In this document: positions 49,699-59,855 of the stretch, in pieces
Layout: each line of letters starts with the position of its first letter
Numbering within the stretch: the first letter of the stretch is position 1
The notes under the pieces: generated by a model
Databases searched by the model: none
What the model was told of the DNA's origin: nothing
The model's input: only the letters and a program-made list of their open reading frames with translations
Translations under genes and position numbers: made by a program
Source: Bacteroidales bacterium
GTDB taxonomy: Bacteria > Bacteroidota > Bacteroidia > Bacteroidales > FEN-979
Direction: 5' to 3'
Length of the DNA: 64,000 bases
Assembly: GCA_030681475.1 (NCBI GenBank)
Contig: JAUXWT010000055.1
Location: 68,914 to 132,913, forward strand

Positions 49699-52038
49699 AT
49701 GTTCGTTCGGCGAATTTGTCTCGGGTATTTTTCCCTGACCATTATTTTCTTCCTTTTTTCAATTTCTGCTGTTTCTCAGGCTACACTAACCGGAAAGGTT
49801 ACCGATGCAGCAACCGGCGAATCGCTGCCTGGCGCCACGCTTTATATCCCCGACCTGAAAACGGGCGTCGCGGCTGACAAAGAGGGTGTTTACCAATTTA
49901 AATCCCTGCCAAAAAGCACACTGCTCATCCAGGTCAGTTTCATGGGTTATGGAGCCAAATCATTCATGATCAACCTGAACAACATTACAAACATGGATTT
50001 CAGGTTATCCGAAAAAGCCATTGAAGCCCAGGAAGTGGTCATAACGGGCAGTGGTATCACCACCGACAATAACCGAACCAGTGTCACCATAACGCCAATT
50101 GGGAAGGCCAGGCTGCTTACTACACCATCTACCAACCTTATTGATGCGATCTCAGCAGTACCAGGCCTTTCAGAGATCACCACTGGCGGGAACATTTCGA
50201 AACCAGTTATCCGCGGACTCAGCTACAACCATGTTGTTACACTCATCGATGGGGTCAGACAGGAAGGGCAGCAATGGGGCGATGAACATGGCATTGAGAT
50301 CGACCAATACTCGGCCGACCGGATCGAAGTGCTTAAAGGACCGGCAAGTCTTTTTTATGGTTCCGACGCCATGGGCGGGGTGATCAACATCCTCGAGCCA
50401 GTCCATGCACCCATGAATACCATCGGTGGAGAGGCGGCAAGCCAGTTCGCAACCAACAACATGATGTTGAACAGCACACTTATGATGGAGGGAAATCATA
50501 ATGGCCTGATATGGAGAGGAAGGGGCAGTTATAAAAATGCCGCTTCATACAAATCATCTCCTGAGTATGTTTACAATTCAGGATTTAACGAATTGAATTA
50601 CAACGCTTTGATAGGGCTGAACAGGAAGTGGGGCTTTTCACATATTCATTTCAGCAAATATGATGCGAATATTGGCATAGTAGAAGGCGAACGTGATAGT
50701 ACGACAAGAAAATTTATTAAAATGAACGGTGAAATCGTTACTGCGGATGCTGCGAAAAGCCGCAGGCTTGAACTCCCGTATCACAAAGTCCGGCATAGCA
50801 AGATCACTTCGGTCTCGAACTTCATTTCCGGAGATAACCAGGTGAGGATTAACCTTGGCTACCAGGAGAACGAACGCAGGGAATTTTCAGGAAGCATGGA
50901 TACGCCTGCACTTTTCATGCATCTCAATACCTGGACCGGCGACATCAAATACAGATATCTTTTTAAATCTGAAATTGAACTGGTTACAGGTGTTGGCGGC
51001 ATGATCCAATCAAACAAAAATAAGGGAAAAGAGTTCCTGGTTCCTGAATATGGTCTGAATGATATCGGAGGTTTTGTGTATGCCAAAAAATCATGGGAAA
51101 TATGGACACTGAATGCCGGGCTCCGATATGATTCGAGATGGGTTGACGGAAGGCCACTGTATCTCGACAGCGCCGGGATTCCGGCCTTAGCGGGAGATAC
51201 CATCTTCAAGGGATTTAATAGTAAGTTTTCTGCGTTCAGCGGTTCGGCAGGATTCACATTTACTCCCTCCGGGGTGTTTAATTTCAAGTTCAACCTTGGC
51301 TCGGGGTTTCGTTCTCCCAACATCGCTGAATTGGGTTCAAACGGTATCCATGAGGGAACTTTCAGGTATGAAATCGGGAATCCATCCCTGAAGCCTGAAT
51401 CCAGCCTGCAGGCCGACGGAGAGGTTTCAGTTTCATGGGACTTGCTCAATATAACCTTTGCCGGTTATTACAACTTTATAGCCAATTATATATACCAGCG
51501 TAACATCAACGGGGAAACTATTCTCAAGGATGGAACCAGGTATCAGGTTTTTCGATTTGTTCAGGGTAATTCGGTTCTGAAGGGTTTCGAACTGGAAATC
51601 GACATTCATCCGGTGGCTCAACTCCACTTTGAAAACAGCATTGATTATGTAATGGGTACCAACGAATCTTCCGGAACTCCCCTTCCTTTCATTCCGGCGC
51701 TTCACTCGGTTCACAAATTACGCTGGAATATTAATACCAGAAAAAATAGTTTACTCTACTCACCTTATATTGAAATTGGCGGACAAATTCATTTCGGCCA
51801 GAATCGTATTGACTCATTCGAAACTGAAACACCCGGCTATTTCCTGCTTGATGCTTCAATAGGCGCTAAAATTCAAATCGCGCAACAGTTGTGGACCCTG
51901 TACATATCAGGCAACAACCTTACTGATACCAGATATTTCGATCACCTCAGCCGCCTGAAGGAGCTGGGTGTTTATAACCCGGGATGGGGTGTGACGATTG
52001 GGGTGGTGGCGCCGTTTGGTGTTTATGAAAGGAAATAG
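49699..52038 (+). CDS. TonB-dependent receptor with carboxypeptidase-regulatory-like domain
   Basis: The start at 49699 (MFVRRICLGYFSLTIIFFLF) gives a signal peptide; the frame is open 45 bp further back into the lipoprotein gene, which is unlikely to be used. The protein is 779 residues. TLTGKVTDAATGESLPGATL is the regulatory-like domain, followed by the TonB-box VVITGSG, the plug (NISKPVIRGLSYNHVVTLID) and the barrel. It resembles the receptors for metal chelates and B12; the ligand is unknown. Its last codons (GAAAGGAAATAG) merge into an octamer array that provides the stop. Confidence 0.9.
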   Translation: MFVRRICLGYFSLTIIFFLFSISAVSQATLTGKVTDAATGESLPGATLYIPDLKTGVAADKEGVYQFKSLPKSTLLIQVSFMGYGAKSFMINLNNITNMDFRLSEKAIEAQEVVITGSGITTDNNRTSVTITPIGKARLLTTPSTNLIDAISAVPGLSEITTGGNISKPVIRGLSYNHVVTLIDGVRQEGQQWGDEHGIEIDQYSADRIEVLKGPASLFYGSDAMGGVINILEPVHAPMNTIGGEAASQFATNNMMLNSTLMMEGNHNGLIWRGRGSYKNAASYKSSPEYVYNSGFNELNYNALIGLNRKWGFSHIHFSKYDANIGIVEGERDSTTRKFIKMNGEIVTADAAKSRRLELPYHKVRHSKITSVSNFISGDNQVRINLGYQENERREFSGSMDTPALFMHLNTWTGDIKYRYLFKSEIELVTGVGGMIQSNKNKGKEFLVPEYGLNDIGGFVYAKKSWEIWTLNAGLRYDSRWVDGRPLYLDSAGIPALAGDTIFKGFNSKFSAFSGSAGFTFTPSGVFNFKFNLGSGFRSPNIAELGSNGIHEGTFRYEIGNPSLKPESSLQADGEVSVSWDLLNITFAGYYNFIANYIYQRNINGETILKDGTRYQVFRFVQGNSVLKGFELEIDIHPVAQLHFENSIDYVMGTNESSGTPLPFIPALHSVHKLRWNINTRKNSLLYSPYIEIGGQIHFGQNRIDSFETETPGYFLLDASIGAKIQIAQQLWTLYISGNNLTDTRYFDHLSRLKELGVYNPGWGVTIGVVAPFGVYERK

Positions 52039-52064
52039 CGAAATAGCGGTATAGCGAAATTTTG
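52033..52064. repeat. Octamer array AAATAGCG across the receptor stop
   Basis: AAATAGCG, AAATAGCG, GTATAGCG, AAATTTTG. The first unit contains the TAG stop of the TonB receptor. AGCGAAAT (same word, circular) appears inverted at 14374-14404. Confidence 0.75.
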
Positions 52065-52070
52065 AAAATG

Positions 52071-53075
52071 CTATAGAAGCTGGTATTCGATAATCGGGTA
52101 GCCTTTCAGTCCGTCTTTATTGTAGAATCCGACGAAGCGCAACTTAAAATAATAACCGGAACCGTTGCGAATAATATAGTACAGGTTTGGCCTGAGGGTA
52201 TAAACGCCTGTGTCGAAGTTGTAATATTTCCAATCGTAACCAACGGCGTCAAGCGATTTGGTAAAATTCATGGCCATCGCTTTTTCACGACTGATCGATA
52301 AAAATCCGTCAGATGAATCCACAGCCACCTCCACCTGATAACGATTGATAAGTACGCCAGTTACAAGATATGGATACGGGATACCCTGATCTGTAAATAA
52401 AAGGGTTGTATATTGTGTAAACAACAGGTCATAAGCCAGCTTTGGAGGTTCTACCGGCATAACAGTACCTGTTTTCAGGCTAAAAAATTGATAATTGACC
52501 AGTGGATCTTTGGAAACTGCACCGGCAGATACGGATCCTCCTTTCAGAGGCGCATACCTGAAATAATACGTGTTGTTTTTCAGACTGTCAAAAATCACCT
52601 GGTACAGCCCGAGCGGATTACCCAATTCATCGAGGCCCCTGCTAATGGCATAAACGTGATTATTGGATATGGTATCATTACCAGTGATGGAAAACCATGC
52701 ACCTATCGCTGTGGAATCCGGATTCCCATCCGATTTATCAAAACGAAGCTTTACACCTGCTGTATCGAAAGACTGTCCGAATGTAACCTGCCCCAGGTCA
52801 GCAACCTTCATAAAGTTGCTGGAATTGAGGATGATGTGCCAACCGGTTGAGCGGCACTCGAAACCAAGGTCGAATGACGTTTTTACATTTGAGCGCACTA
52901 TTTTTGCTGAATCAAGGTTAAAATAGACCTGGTAAAGGTAGTTATCCATCATGGGAATCGTATCAGTCTTCACGTCACCTCTCGGATGAGGAGAGACCAT
53001 TTCATCCTCTTTAAAACAGGACTGAAACAACAACATCATGATAAACAACAAAATTAACTTGTTCGCCTGCATCAT
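52071..53075 (-). CDS. hmuY: HmuY-family lipoprotein
   Basis: 334 residues. Signal KLILLFIMMLLFQSC with lipobox Cys. The body is beta-rich with VYFNLDSAKIVRSNVKTSFD and LGFECRSTGWHIILNSSNF, characteristic of HmuY-like heme-binding proteins. The start ATG overlaps the stop of the TonB receptor (ATGA), so the two are translationally coupled. HmuY collects heme from host or environmental proteins for the receptor in Porphyromonas; the actual ligand here is not shown. Confidence 0.8.
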   Translation of the reverse strand: MMQANKLILLFIMMLLFQSCFKEDEMVSPHPRGDVKTDTIPMMDNYLYQVYFNLDSAKIVRSNVKTSFDLGFECRSTGWHIILNSSNFMKVADLGQVTFGQSFDTAGVKLRFDKSDGNPDSTAIGAWFSITGNDTISNNHVYAISRGLDELGNPLGLYQVIFDSLKNNTYYFRYAPLKGGSVSAGAVSKDPLVNYQFFSLKTGTVMPVEPPKLAYDLLFTQYTTLLFTDQGIPYPYLVTGVLINRYQVEVAVDSSDGFLSISREKAMAMNFTKSLDAVGYDWKYYNFDTGVYTLRPNLYYIIRNGSGYYFKLRFVGFYNKDGLKGYPIIEYQLL

Positions 53076-55321
53076 TTGTATTTATTGAATTGAAATGACA
53101 GCTTTGCAAATATGGTCCGTCCCCAGCCCACATTGACTACACCTTGTCCACCGCTGTGTGCGCTGCCATTACCACTTGTTGATGGGATTGTTGTCGTGTT
53201 GAAAATATTTTTCACACCGGCAGAAAATCGGATACGGTTGTTCCAGAACCCCTTGCTGGCTGTAAAATCCATGGTATGGTAAGGATTTACCCATCCCCAT
53301 GCCAAAACCTTTTCATCAAATTGAAGTTGCGGGGCAGATCCGGAATATTTATAAAAAAGTGACAGGGTTACATCTGACTTAATAAAGCGATATGAGGGAC
53401 TCACTGTTACCTCGGTTGACCACTTAAAGGGTTGATAGGCGATTGCAGCATCGGGACTTCCGGTAATGCCTGTTTCGGCCAAACCAAACTGCAGTTTAAA
53501 CGCTGGGTAGATGGAGTATGAACAACCCAACTGAACACCTGCACTCTTATACCTGCTTACATTCTCATAGCTGTATTCAAGGCTGTTGCCTGTCTGTGCG
53601 AGCAGAATCACATTTTCAATGAAGTTATAAAAACCACTCACATCCATTGACCAGGCCACCTTTCTCTCTTCCACTGTCCAATTGAGGTTCATGTTAAGGT
53701 TGTTTGATTTCTCAGCTTTCAGGTCGGGATTTCCTTTTACATTATGGTTTACATCCACAAACACCAGATAGAGTTCTTTGATCGATGGCGCGCGGAACCC
53801 GCGGGAATATGAAAACCTCAGGTTCAAGGGTTCGTAAATATTCCACTTGGCGCTAAGCGCATACACCAAAGGCGCCGCATACTCTGTATTATATATGAAT
53901 CTGATCCCCGGCTGGATGGAAAGAACCACCCTGTTGGTATTCTGCACGCGTACAGGTTCCCATTTCACACTCAGAAATGCGGCATAATCGCCGATTTCCT
54001 GTTCATTCCCTGCAATTTTTTTGCCCCTTCCCTGTTCAACACTGATATCGATTCCGGCCTGATAATTCAATTTGCGATCCGAACTGCTGGCCGCATATGT
54101 ACCACGGGCAATAAGGTTGGTGATTGAAGTCGTATCCTGTGCCCAACCCTGAGGGATCGCATTTTCATTCAGGGTTGTCAGGTCTTTGAAAATGGTCTTA
54201 CGCACCCTGTTGTACCCTGACCACGATCCCAAAAGGTTAATGAAACGGCTTTTACGCAATTTAAAGTAGCCATCAACACGTCCTGAATACCTGATTGTTG
54301 TAAAATGGTTATCAAAAGCGGTTTCATAATAGGGTCCGAGCAAGGGACCCTGATCGAGAAGCAATTCATTGAAATAATCGCCCGCAACCTTTATTTTCAT
54401 CTTGTTGGCCGTAAATGTATAATAACCATCCAAAAAGTACTGACGCCGAGGTTTGAATGTCTTGGCCCGATGGGTGTCAACCGGCGAATATCCTCCGAAA
54501 AAATTCCGGCCGCCGTCAAGCGATATTCCATGCTTTTTCTGATTTATGGTTAAGGCGCCATCGAAATTATATACGCCAACTGATTCGGTATAGGCACTGG
54601 CAGTAGTACTCAACAGCGAAGACTTGTTCTCCCGGGTGATGATATTAATAACTCCGGCGAGTGCATTGCTTCCATAAATCACCGACATGGGTCCTTCGAT
54701 CACCTCCACATGGTCAACATTATAGAGGTTGATCTGGTTCAGATCGAAGTTGCCATTCATCCGGCCAATCAGCGGTACGCCATCCTGGAGGAATTTAACA
54801 TTTTCGCCCGACATCCCCTGAATACGAAGGCTTGTGCCAAGCACACCATCCTGCGTCACCCGCATGGTTGACTGATCCTTGAGTAGATCAGCCATGTTGG
54901 TTGCAGCCTTCTGCTCGATCTGCCGGGCATTGATCACCTCCACTTTGTAAATTGATTTATCTGCCCGCTCGGGGGTATATTGTGCGGTAACAACCACTTC
55001 ATCAATGTTGAGAACCTTTGGTCGAAGCTTAACATCAAATGATTGCCCGGGTTTAATCGTATCGGTGTATGTTGCGAAGCCAACGTAGCTTATCGCGATC
55101 TTTGAAATCTCCTGAATCTCATTTAAAACTTTCCCGTCAATATCGGTAAGACTGTATTTTGAGGAACCTGATTTCAACCCCTCAAAACACACATGAGCGA
55201 AGGAAACCGGTTCAAGACTTTTCTGGTCTATAACCTTAATAAAAGCCTTTTGGCCATAACCAGCGGTTACGGCCAAAAGACTGAAAAGTCCGATAAGGAG
55301 GCTGAATGGGCCTTTAATCAT
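53072..55321 (-). CDS. TonB-dependent receptor of the HmuY locus
   Basis: 749 residues. Signal MIKGPFSLLIGLFSLLAVTAG, a short regulatory-like domain, the TonB-box IDEVVVTAQYTPERADKS, the plug (GMSGENVKFLQDGVPLIGRM) and barrel. The gene lies between two HmuY-like genes, 2 bp after the upstream one and overlapping the downstream one by 4 bp. The likely role is uptake of heme or another porphyrin/metal chelate. The histidine ligands used by HmuR-like receptors were not verified. Confidence 0.88.
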   Translation of the reverse strand: MIKGPFSLLIGLFSLLAVTAGYGQKAFIKVIDQKSLEPVSFAHVCFEGLKSGSSKYSLTDIDGKVLNEIQEISKIAISYVGFATYTDTIKPGQSFDVKLRPKVLNIDEVVVTAQYTPERADKSIYKVEVINARQIEQKAATNMADLLKDQSTMRVTQDGVLGTSLRIQGMSGENVKFLQDGVPLIGRMNGNFDLNQINLYNVDHVEVIEGPMSVIYGSNALAGVINIITRENKSSLLSTTASAYTESVGVYNFDGALTINQKKHGISLDGGRNFFGGYSPVDTHRAKTFKPRRQYFLDGYYTFTANKMKIKVAGDYFNELLLDQGPLLGPYYETAFDNHFTTIRYSGRVDGYFKLRKSRFINLLGSWSGYNRVRKTIFKDLTTLNENAIPQGWAQDTTSITNLIARGTYAASSSDRKLNYQAGIDISVEQGRGKKIAGNEQEIGDYAAFLSVKWEPVRVQNTNRVVLSIQPGIRFIYNTEYAAPLVYALSAKWNIYEPLNLRFSYSRGFRAPSIKELYLVFVDVNHNVKGNPDLKAEKSNNLNMNLNWTVEERKVAWSMDVSGFYNFIENVILLAQTGNSLEYSYENVSRYKSAGVQLGCSYSIYPAFKLQFGLAETGITGSPDAAIAYQPFKWSTEVTVSPSYRFIKSDVTLSLFYKYSGSAPQLQFDEKVLAWGWVNPYHTMDFTASKGFWNNRIRFSAGVKNIFNTTTIPSTSGNGSAHSGGQGVVNVGWGRTIFAKLSFQFNKYK

Positions 55322-55323
55322 GC

Positions 55324-56604
55324 CTAACGGATGATCATTACTTTAGTCACCGTTTTCGTTGCTGCAGTGGAAACGGTCACAAAATAAATCCCGGGTTGCA
55401 CCCCGGTTACATCCATTGAATAAGCATTCGGCCCATCAGCCATTCGTCCCGGACGATCTGCACGGAGTTGTCGGCCTGACAGATCTGTAAGCGTAATTGT
55501 AAGGTCTTCACCGGTAATACCGGTCATATACAGGTTGATCCTGCTGGTTGCAGGATTAGGGAATACAGTACTTTGAATGTTTCCGGCAAATGTTTCGCTA
55601 ATACCCACACCTGCGGCTTTCACCAGGTCAAATTTCACAAGACCTGTTGAAGTGCCTGCAAAATGTGTAAAGATCAGCTTGTAAATGTCGCCTTGAACAG
55701 GTTTTACAAAATAAACGGTCGAATCAACTACCTTGAAAGTAAAAGACTGCATATCAAATACTTTCCAGTCCCATCCGATTGAAGACCGCGTGGAATCCCA
55801 TGTCCCCGCACCAAAATCACTATAGTCAAGCGATACCGGATAAAACTTTTTTGTCTTTACAGATTCATTACTCAGTACACCTGTTACCAGGTATGGAGTG
55901 CCATTTGACTGAATTGACATATATTTGGTAAAAAGGATATCCCAACTGGTTTTTGCCGGTTCGAAAGCCACGCGGGAATTGGTTTGAAGTGAAAAGCCGG
56001 AAAAATCCGTTGTCATCACCGAATTCAGGTCCTCTGATACGTTTTGTTCAGATGATCCATCAAGGTTGGCATACCGGAAAATATAAATATTGGCTGCGGA
56101 CAATTTTTTCATCATCCAGAGTTTTTTAAAACTGCCGTCACGTAGTTTGATCACAAAAAGGGAATCACCTGTCAGGTTGTGTGTAACATCATTGTATTTG
56201 CACCATCCATAATCGGGATGCCCTGAAGCATTGCGTGAGAATGCGCCATTTTCCCAGTCTGTTGGATCGTTGAACATTGGTTTCCACGACGATAAACCTG
56301 CTGTATCCATGGTAGCCCAGCCGGATGTATCGGCCTTTGGATAGGTATAAAGAACTACCCCGGATCCATCATTTGTCAGAATTGATGAACTCATTTTCAT
56401 CGTTCTGAATGCGATATCCCAGGTGGCACGTGGAGAAGTTTGAACGACGCCATTGGCCATGCTGTAAAAAACATCATTGGCGTACCCCGCCGACATTACG
56501 ATCGAGTCAGATTTCATTAACCCTGCCGCATGTAGAGGTATAGTGATGAGCATAACGAAAAGTACAACAAGACTTGTTGAAAGAAAAGTAAATGTGTTTT
56601 TCAT
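55324..56604 (-). CDS. HmuY-like protein with T9SS type A sorting tail
   Basis: The start is placed near 56604 (MKNTFTFLSTSLVVLFVMLI, a signal peptide without lipobox); an open frame to 56706 crosses a repeat and is not credible. The protein is ~426 residues. The body shares the HmuY layout with the gene at 52071 (ATWDIAFRTMKMSSS, SRVAFEPAKTSWDILFTKY). It ends with STVFPNPATSRINLYM and GIYFVTV, a sorting domain. So this HmuY-like protein should be exported by T9SS to the surface, whereas its partner is lipid-anchored. Confidence 0.8.
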   Translation of the reverse strand: MKNTFTFLSTSLVVLFVMLITIPLHAAGLMKSDSIVMSAGYANDVFYSMANGVVQTSPRATWDIAFRTMKMSSSILTNDGSGVVLYTYPKADTSGWATMDTAGLSSWKPMFNDPTDWENGAFSRNASGHPDYGWCKYNDVTHNLTGDSLFVIKLRDGSFKKLWMMKKLSAANIYIFRYANLDGSSEQNVSEDLNSVMTTDFSGFSLQTNSRVAFEPAKTSWDILFTKYMSIQSNGTPYLVTGVLSNESVKTKKFYPVSLDYSDFGAGTWDSTRSSIGWDWKVFDMQSFTFKVVDSTVYFVKPVQGDIYKLIFTHFAGTSTGLVKFDLVKAAGVGISETFAGNIQSTVFPNPATSRINLYMTGITGEDLTITLTDLSGRQLRADRPGRMADGPNAYSMDVTGVQPGIYFVTVSTAATKTVTKVMIIR

Positions 56605-56634
56605 GGTAGAGATTTTTATTATTAGAATTGTGAA

Positions 56635-56695
56635 GGGGTAAACAGGTGAATTGGGAAACAGTAAACAGGTGAACGGGTAAACAAGGTAAACAGAG
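56635..56695. repeat. Octamer array GGTAAACA
   Basis: A run of GGTAAACA-like units (GGTGAATT, GGGAAACA, GTAAACA, GGTGAACG, GGTAAACA, AGGTAAACA) lies just upstream of the HmuY-like gene at 55324-56604. It has the same style as the other short-word arrays, with its own word. Confidence 0.65.
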
Positions 56696-56747
56696 TTCCT
56701 GAACATTAAAGTTCAGTAACTATGAATTTCTCTTTTACCGGTTGATC

Positions 56748-57116
56748 TTAGGAAATTGGGGGGCCACGTAAGCCGCAGGAGGAAATCCGGTTGGAGGCCG
56801 GCGCTTTTTGGAAAAGACCAAAGGAGATAAAAGTACCTGATCTGAGTTGAACGCTTGGATCAACCATGGCCAGATCAAAATCACTGCCATGAACATCCTG
56901 CTGATGATATTGGTTATCGATGGAAATTTTCGAAAATGATAGCGCTTTGGAATGTTTTTCGATATCCCGCTTATAGCCAATAAAGTTTGGGATCAGGGGT
57001 TTTCCCCATATTTTATATTGATGGAAATTGATTAATGATCCGAAGCAGATGATTGCAACGGCCATTGCCTGAAAGCAAAGAATAAGAATTATATTTTTTT
57101 TTCGGCGACGGATCAT
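56748..57116 (-). CDS. Small membrane-anchored protein upstream of the HmuY-receptor locus
   Basis: 122 residues. Basic start MIRRRKKN, one membrane segment (IILILCFQAMAVAIICFGSL), a soluble part and a C-terminal GLRGPPIS. No family is recognised. Like the protein at 38813 it has an N-terminal anchor, ends in a proline motif and precedes a TonB-receptor gene on the same strand. A promoter-like TATTTTTG is 26 bp upstream. Confidence 0.6.
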   Translation of the reverse strand: MIRRRKKNIILILCFQAMAVAIICFGSLINFHQYKIWGKPLIPNFIGYKRDIEKHSKALSFSKISIDNQYHQQDVHGSDFDLAMVDPSVQLRSGTFISFGLFQKAPASNRISSCGLRGPPIS

Positions 57117-57141
57117 CTATTGATAAATGATTAACAGATGG

Positions 57142-57149
57142 CAAAAATA
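57142..57149 (-). promoter_or_regulatory. Putative -7 box for the gene at 56748 and the HmuY locus
   Basis: Minus-strand TATTTTTG lies 25 bp before the ATG at 57116 and matches TAnnTTTG. A TTG is 23 bp upstream, slightly too far for the usual spacing. Confidence 0.5.
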
Positions 57150-57221
57150 CAAATTATTTCCAAACTGAATTACAAATGTCCTTTATTTTGAAATTCTTTT
57201 TCAACAACTTGTTAGTAAAAA

Positions 57222-57307
57222 AACCACCAAGGCACTTAGGACACTTAGAAACACTAAATTATATTGTTTTCTAAGTGCTCCTTTGTGATCTTAGTGCCTT
57301 AGTGGTT
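57222..57307. repeat. Imperfect long inverted repeat after the sigma factor gene
   Basis: AACCACCAAGGCACTTAGG... (from 57222) is mirrored by ...CTTAGTGCCTTAGTGGTT (to 57307), with a TGTTTCTAAGTG-like inner pair. It lies between the sigma gene end (57311) and the next minus-strand gene and could terminate the sigma/htrA transcript. CTTAGTGCCTTAGTGGTT-type words look like an intergenic repeat rather than a simple terminator. Confidence 0.6.
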
Positions 57308-57310
57308 AAC

Positions 57311-58171
57311 TTAACCCATATAGGATTTCAGCAACTTGCTTCGTGAGGAGTGTTTCAGTCGGCGCAACGCTTTTTCCTTGATTTGTCTGACTCTTTCACG
57401 GGTAAGGTCGAACATCGATCCGATCTCGTCAAGCGTATAGCTATGGGGAACGCCAATGCCATAAAACAAATTGATGATCTCCCGCTCTTTTTCTGCAAGT
57501 GTTGAAAGTGATCGTTGTATTTCGCGTGCCAATGACTCCCTGATCAGGTTTTCATCTGTTCCGGGGGCATCGTAAACAAAAACATCGACCAGCCTTACCT
57601 CCTCATCCTGATCAATGGGAGCATCCATGGATATCATTCGTGTCGATATCCTCATGGTTTCCGTAACTTTATGTTCCGGAATCTCCAGTTCAATCGCGAG
57701 TTCATTGACAGAAGGTGGCCGTTCAAAGCGTTGTTCAAGTTTGATATTTGCTTTCGACACCTTGCTCATCGAGCCCACCTGGTTCAATGGCAAACGTACG
57801 ATACGTGACTGTTCGGCCAATGCTTGCAAAATGGACTGTCGTATCCACCACACTGCATAGGAGATAAACTTGAATCCCCGGGTTTCATCAAACCGACGGG
57901 CGGCCTTGATAAGGCCGACATTTCCCTCATTGATAAGGTCAGGAAGCGTAAGTCCTTGGTTCTGATATTGTTTTGCCACTGAAACCACGAATCTGAGATT
58001 GGCCTTGCATAACTTTTCAAGCGCTGCCTGATCTCCGGATTTGATTCGTTGTGCCAGTAAAACCTCCTCATCAGCCGAGATCAACTCTTCCTTGGCAATG
58101 TCGGAGAGGTACCTGTCGAGCGATGCGGTATCACGGTTTGTGATCGATTTTGATATTTTTAGTTGTCTCAT
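57311..58171 (-). CDS. rpoD: RNA polymerase sigma-70 factor (primary-type, RpoD/SigA-like)
   Basis: 286 residues, the short form typical of Bacteroidota primary sigma factors without region 1.1. Region 1.2 [20 protein letters not shown], region 2 LVAQ-type block ending [14 protein letters not shown], region 3 [10 protein letters not shown] and region 4.2 [29 protein letters not shown] (in parts). It recognises the TAnnTTTG-type promoters seen across the window. Its ATG overlaps the htrA stop (ATGA). Bacteroidota can have several group 2 sigmas, so it need not be the only one. Confidence 0.9.
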   Translation of the reverse strand: MRQLKISKSITNRDTASLDRYLSDIAKEELISADEEVLLAQRIKSGDQAALEKLCKANLRFVVSVAKQYQNQGLTLPDLINEGNVGLIKAARRFDETRGFKFISYAVWWIRQSILQALAEQSRIVRLPLNQVGSMSKVSKANIKLEQRFERPPSVNELAIELEIPEHKVTETMRISTRMISMDAPIDQDEEVRLVDVFVYDAPGTDENLIRESLAREIQRSLSTLAEKEREIINLFYGIGVPHSYTLDEIGSMFDLTRERVRQIKEKALRRLKHSSRSKLLKSYMG

Positions 58172-59604
58172 AGTCCGATTCCATAATAGGCCCGCAAACC
58201 ATTCGGGTACATTCCTTCAAGAAGGACGCCACCCTGGCGGTTTGTAAGCGATTCTTTTAAATCCCTGGTTGTACGCATGAGTTTGCGATCAACCGATAAT
58301 AATATAAACCCATTCATGATCCCGGCGCTCTTCAGTTTACCGGAACCCAATGAAGTAATTTTAAAGCCGTAATCTATTTGTAACCTTGTTTTTTCATTGT
58401 CATTCAGGGGCTCGAAAGTAGCTCCATATATAATAATTTTATTCCCTTTTTCCGCAATCACCTTTGAGTCTTCACTTTGCATGGTAAGCGCCAGTTCTAT
58501 CTCCTTTCCTTCACGATTCACAACCAGGAGAACCTTATCTCCAGGATTTTTCTGATAAATAAGTTCATTCACTTCACCTTTGCCGTTCACCTGACTGTTG
58601 TCAATGCGAATAATTACATCGCCGCTTTTCACGCCTGCGAGATCTGCAGCTCCTCCTGCTACGACATCATCCACATAGATTCCTCTGAGGTCGCTGAATC
58701 CCTTTTCCTTTGCAAACTGATCATTAATTTCACGATAGAACACTCCTAAATAAGCACGTTGTATTTTTCCAAACTTCATAAAGTCATAAACCACTTTTTT
58801 TACGATGTTTACCGGGATGGCAAAGCTATATCCGGTGTAATATCCGGTTCCGGAAGCAATAGCCGCGTTAATCCCGATCAATTCACCATGTGTGTTCACC
58901 AATGCACCGCCGCTGTTGCCAGAATTTACCGCAGCATCCGTTTGAATGAATGATTCGATGGCGCCCTGTGACCCCAGGATTTTAATTTCGCGTGCTTTGG
59001 CGCTGACAATCCCTGCCGTTACAGTAGATGTCAGATTGAAAGGATTACCCACCGCCAACACCCACTCTCCTATTTTAACTGCATCAGAATTACCATAAGT
59101 CAGGAATGGCAAATCCTGTTCATCAATCTTTATCAGGGCGAGATCGGTACTCGGATCAGTTCCGATGATCGTTGCTTTATAAACGCGTTTGTCATTTAAG
59201 GTTATTGTGACTTCAGTTGCTTCCTGCACCACATGGTTATTGGTGACGATGTAGCCATCCTGCGACACAATCACCCCCGAGCCCATTGCCGTGTAGGGTG
59301 TACTGTATTCGCGGGGTTGGGGACGTCCACCAAAATTAAAAAATTCAAAAAAGTCATCATAAACCAGGCTTTTTTTCCGGAATTCCGATTTAATATGAAC
59401 GACTGCATGTATTGAAACCGCAGCAGCGGCCTCAAAATCTGGCTGATTGAATGCGGCGCTTGGATTATAACTCACCTGTTGAATCGGTATTCCCTCAGGA
59501 CGTGTGTTTACACTCCAATGTTTCTTTTCTATGGCCATATACAGACCCAGTGAAACAACTCCTCCGAATAATGCAATTAAAAATATTCCTGCAATTCTTT
59601 TCAT
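58168..59604 (-). CDS. degQ: HtrA/DegQ-type periplasmic serine protease
   Basis: The start at 59604 ([20 protein letters not shown]) gives a signal anchor; the frame opens 36 bp earlier. The protein is 478 residues. The trypsin-like S1C domain has the catalytic triad: His in TNNHVV, Asp in STDLALIKI and Ser in [10 protein letters not shown]. One clear PDZ domain (about residues 290-370, [10 protein letters not shown] to VNREGKEI) and a second, weaker C-terminal one follow. It degrades or refolds misfolded envelope proteins. It overlaps the sigma factor gene, so the two are co-transcribed. Confidence 0.92.
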   Translation of the reverse strand: MKRIAGIFLIALFGGVVSLGLYMAIEKKHWSVNTRPEGIPIQQVSYNPSAAFNQPDFEAAAAVSIHAVVHIKSEFRKKSLVYDDFFEFFNFGGRPQPREYSTPYTAMGSGVIVSQDGYIVTNNHVVQEATEVTITLNDKRVYKATIIGTDPSTDLALIKIDEQDLPFLTYGNSDAVKIGEWVLAVGNPFNLTSTVTAGIVSAKAREIKILGSQGAIESFIQTDAAVNSGNSGGALVNTHGELIGINAAIASGTGYYTGYSFAIPVNIVKKVVYDFMKFGKIQRAYLGVFYREINDQFAKEKGFSDLRGIYVDDVVAGGAADLAGVKSGDVIIRIDNSQVNGKGEVNELIYQKNPGDKVLLVVNREGKEIELALTMQSEDSKVIAEKGNKIIIYGATFEPLNDNEKTRLQIDYGFKITSLGSGKLKSAGIMNGFILLSVDRKLMRTTRDLKESLTNRQGGVLLEGMYPNGLRAYYGIGL

Positions 59605-59727
59605 GACGTATCTGTGTTTTGATTGAACCTGAGACATCAATTGTTTGTCTCTACCGTTTTTTAAATTAGATCTTGTTTGGATTCCGATTAAAAACGATTC
59701 AAAACATCTGTTATTTTAGTCCTTTTT

Positions 59728-59764
59728 GTTAAATTCTGTTAACCTCTTGTTAAAAAAACGTTAA
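59728..59764. promoter_or_regulatory. Four GTTAA words at one-helical-turn spacing
   Basis: GTTAA starts at 59728, 59738, 59749 and 59760, i.e. 10, 11 and 11 bp apart. A fifth GTTAA lies near 59827. They sit in the divergent region between degQ (start 59604) and the EEP-family gene (start 59856) and may be a regulator binding array or curved DNA. No other gene is seen in this 250-bp gap. Confidence 0.5.
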
Positions 59765-59855
59765 AGAAATTGACTTTTTCTGTATTACCTTTTAGATACT
59801 ACTCCGATTAACAGACGTTATAAATCGTTAAAAGTTGTATAATATTTAAAAAATT

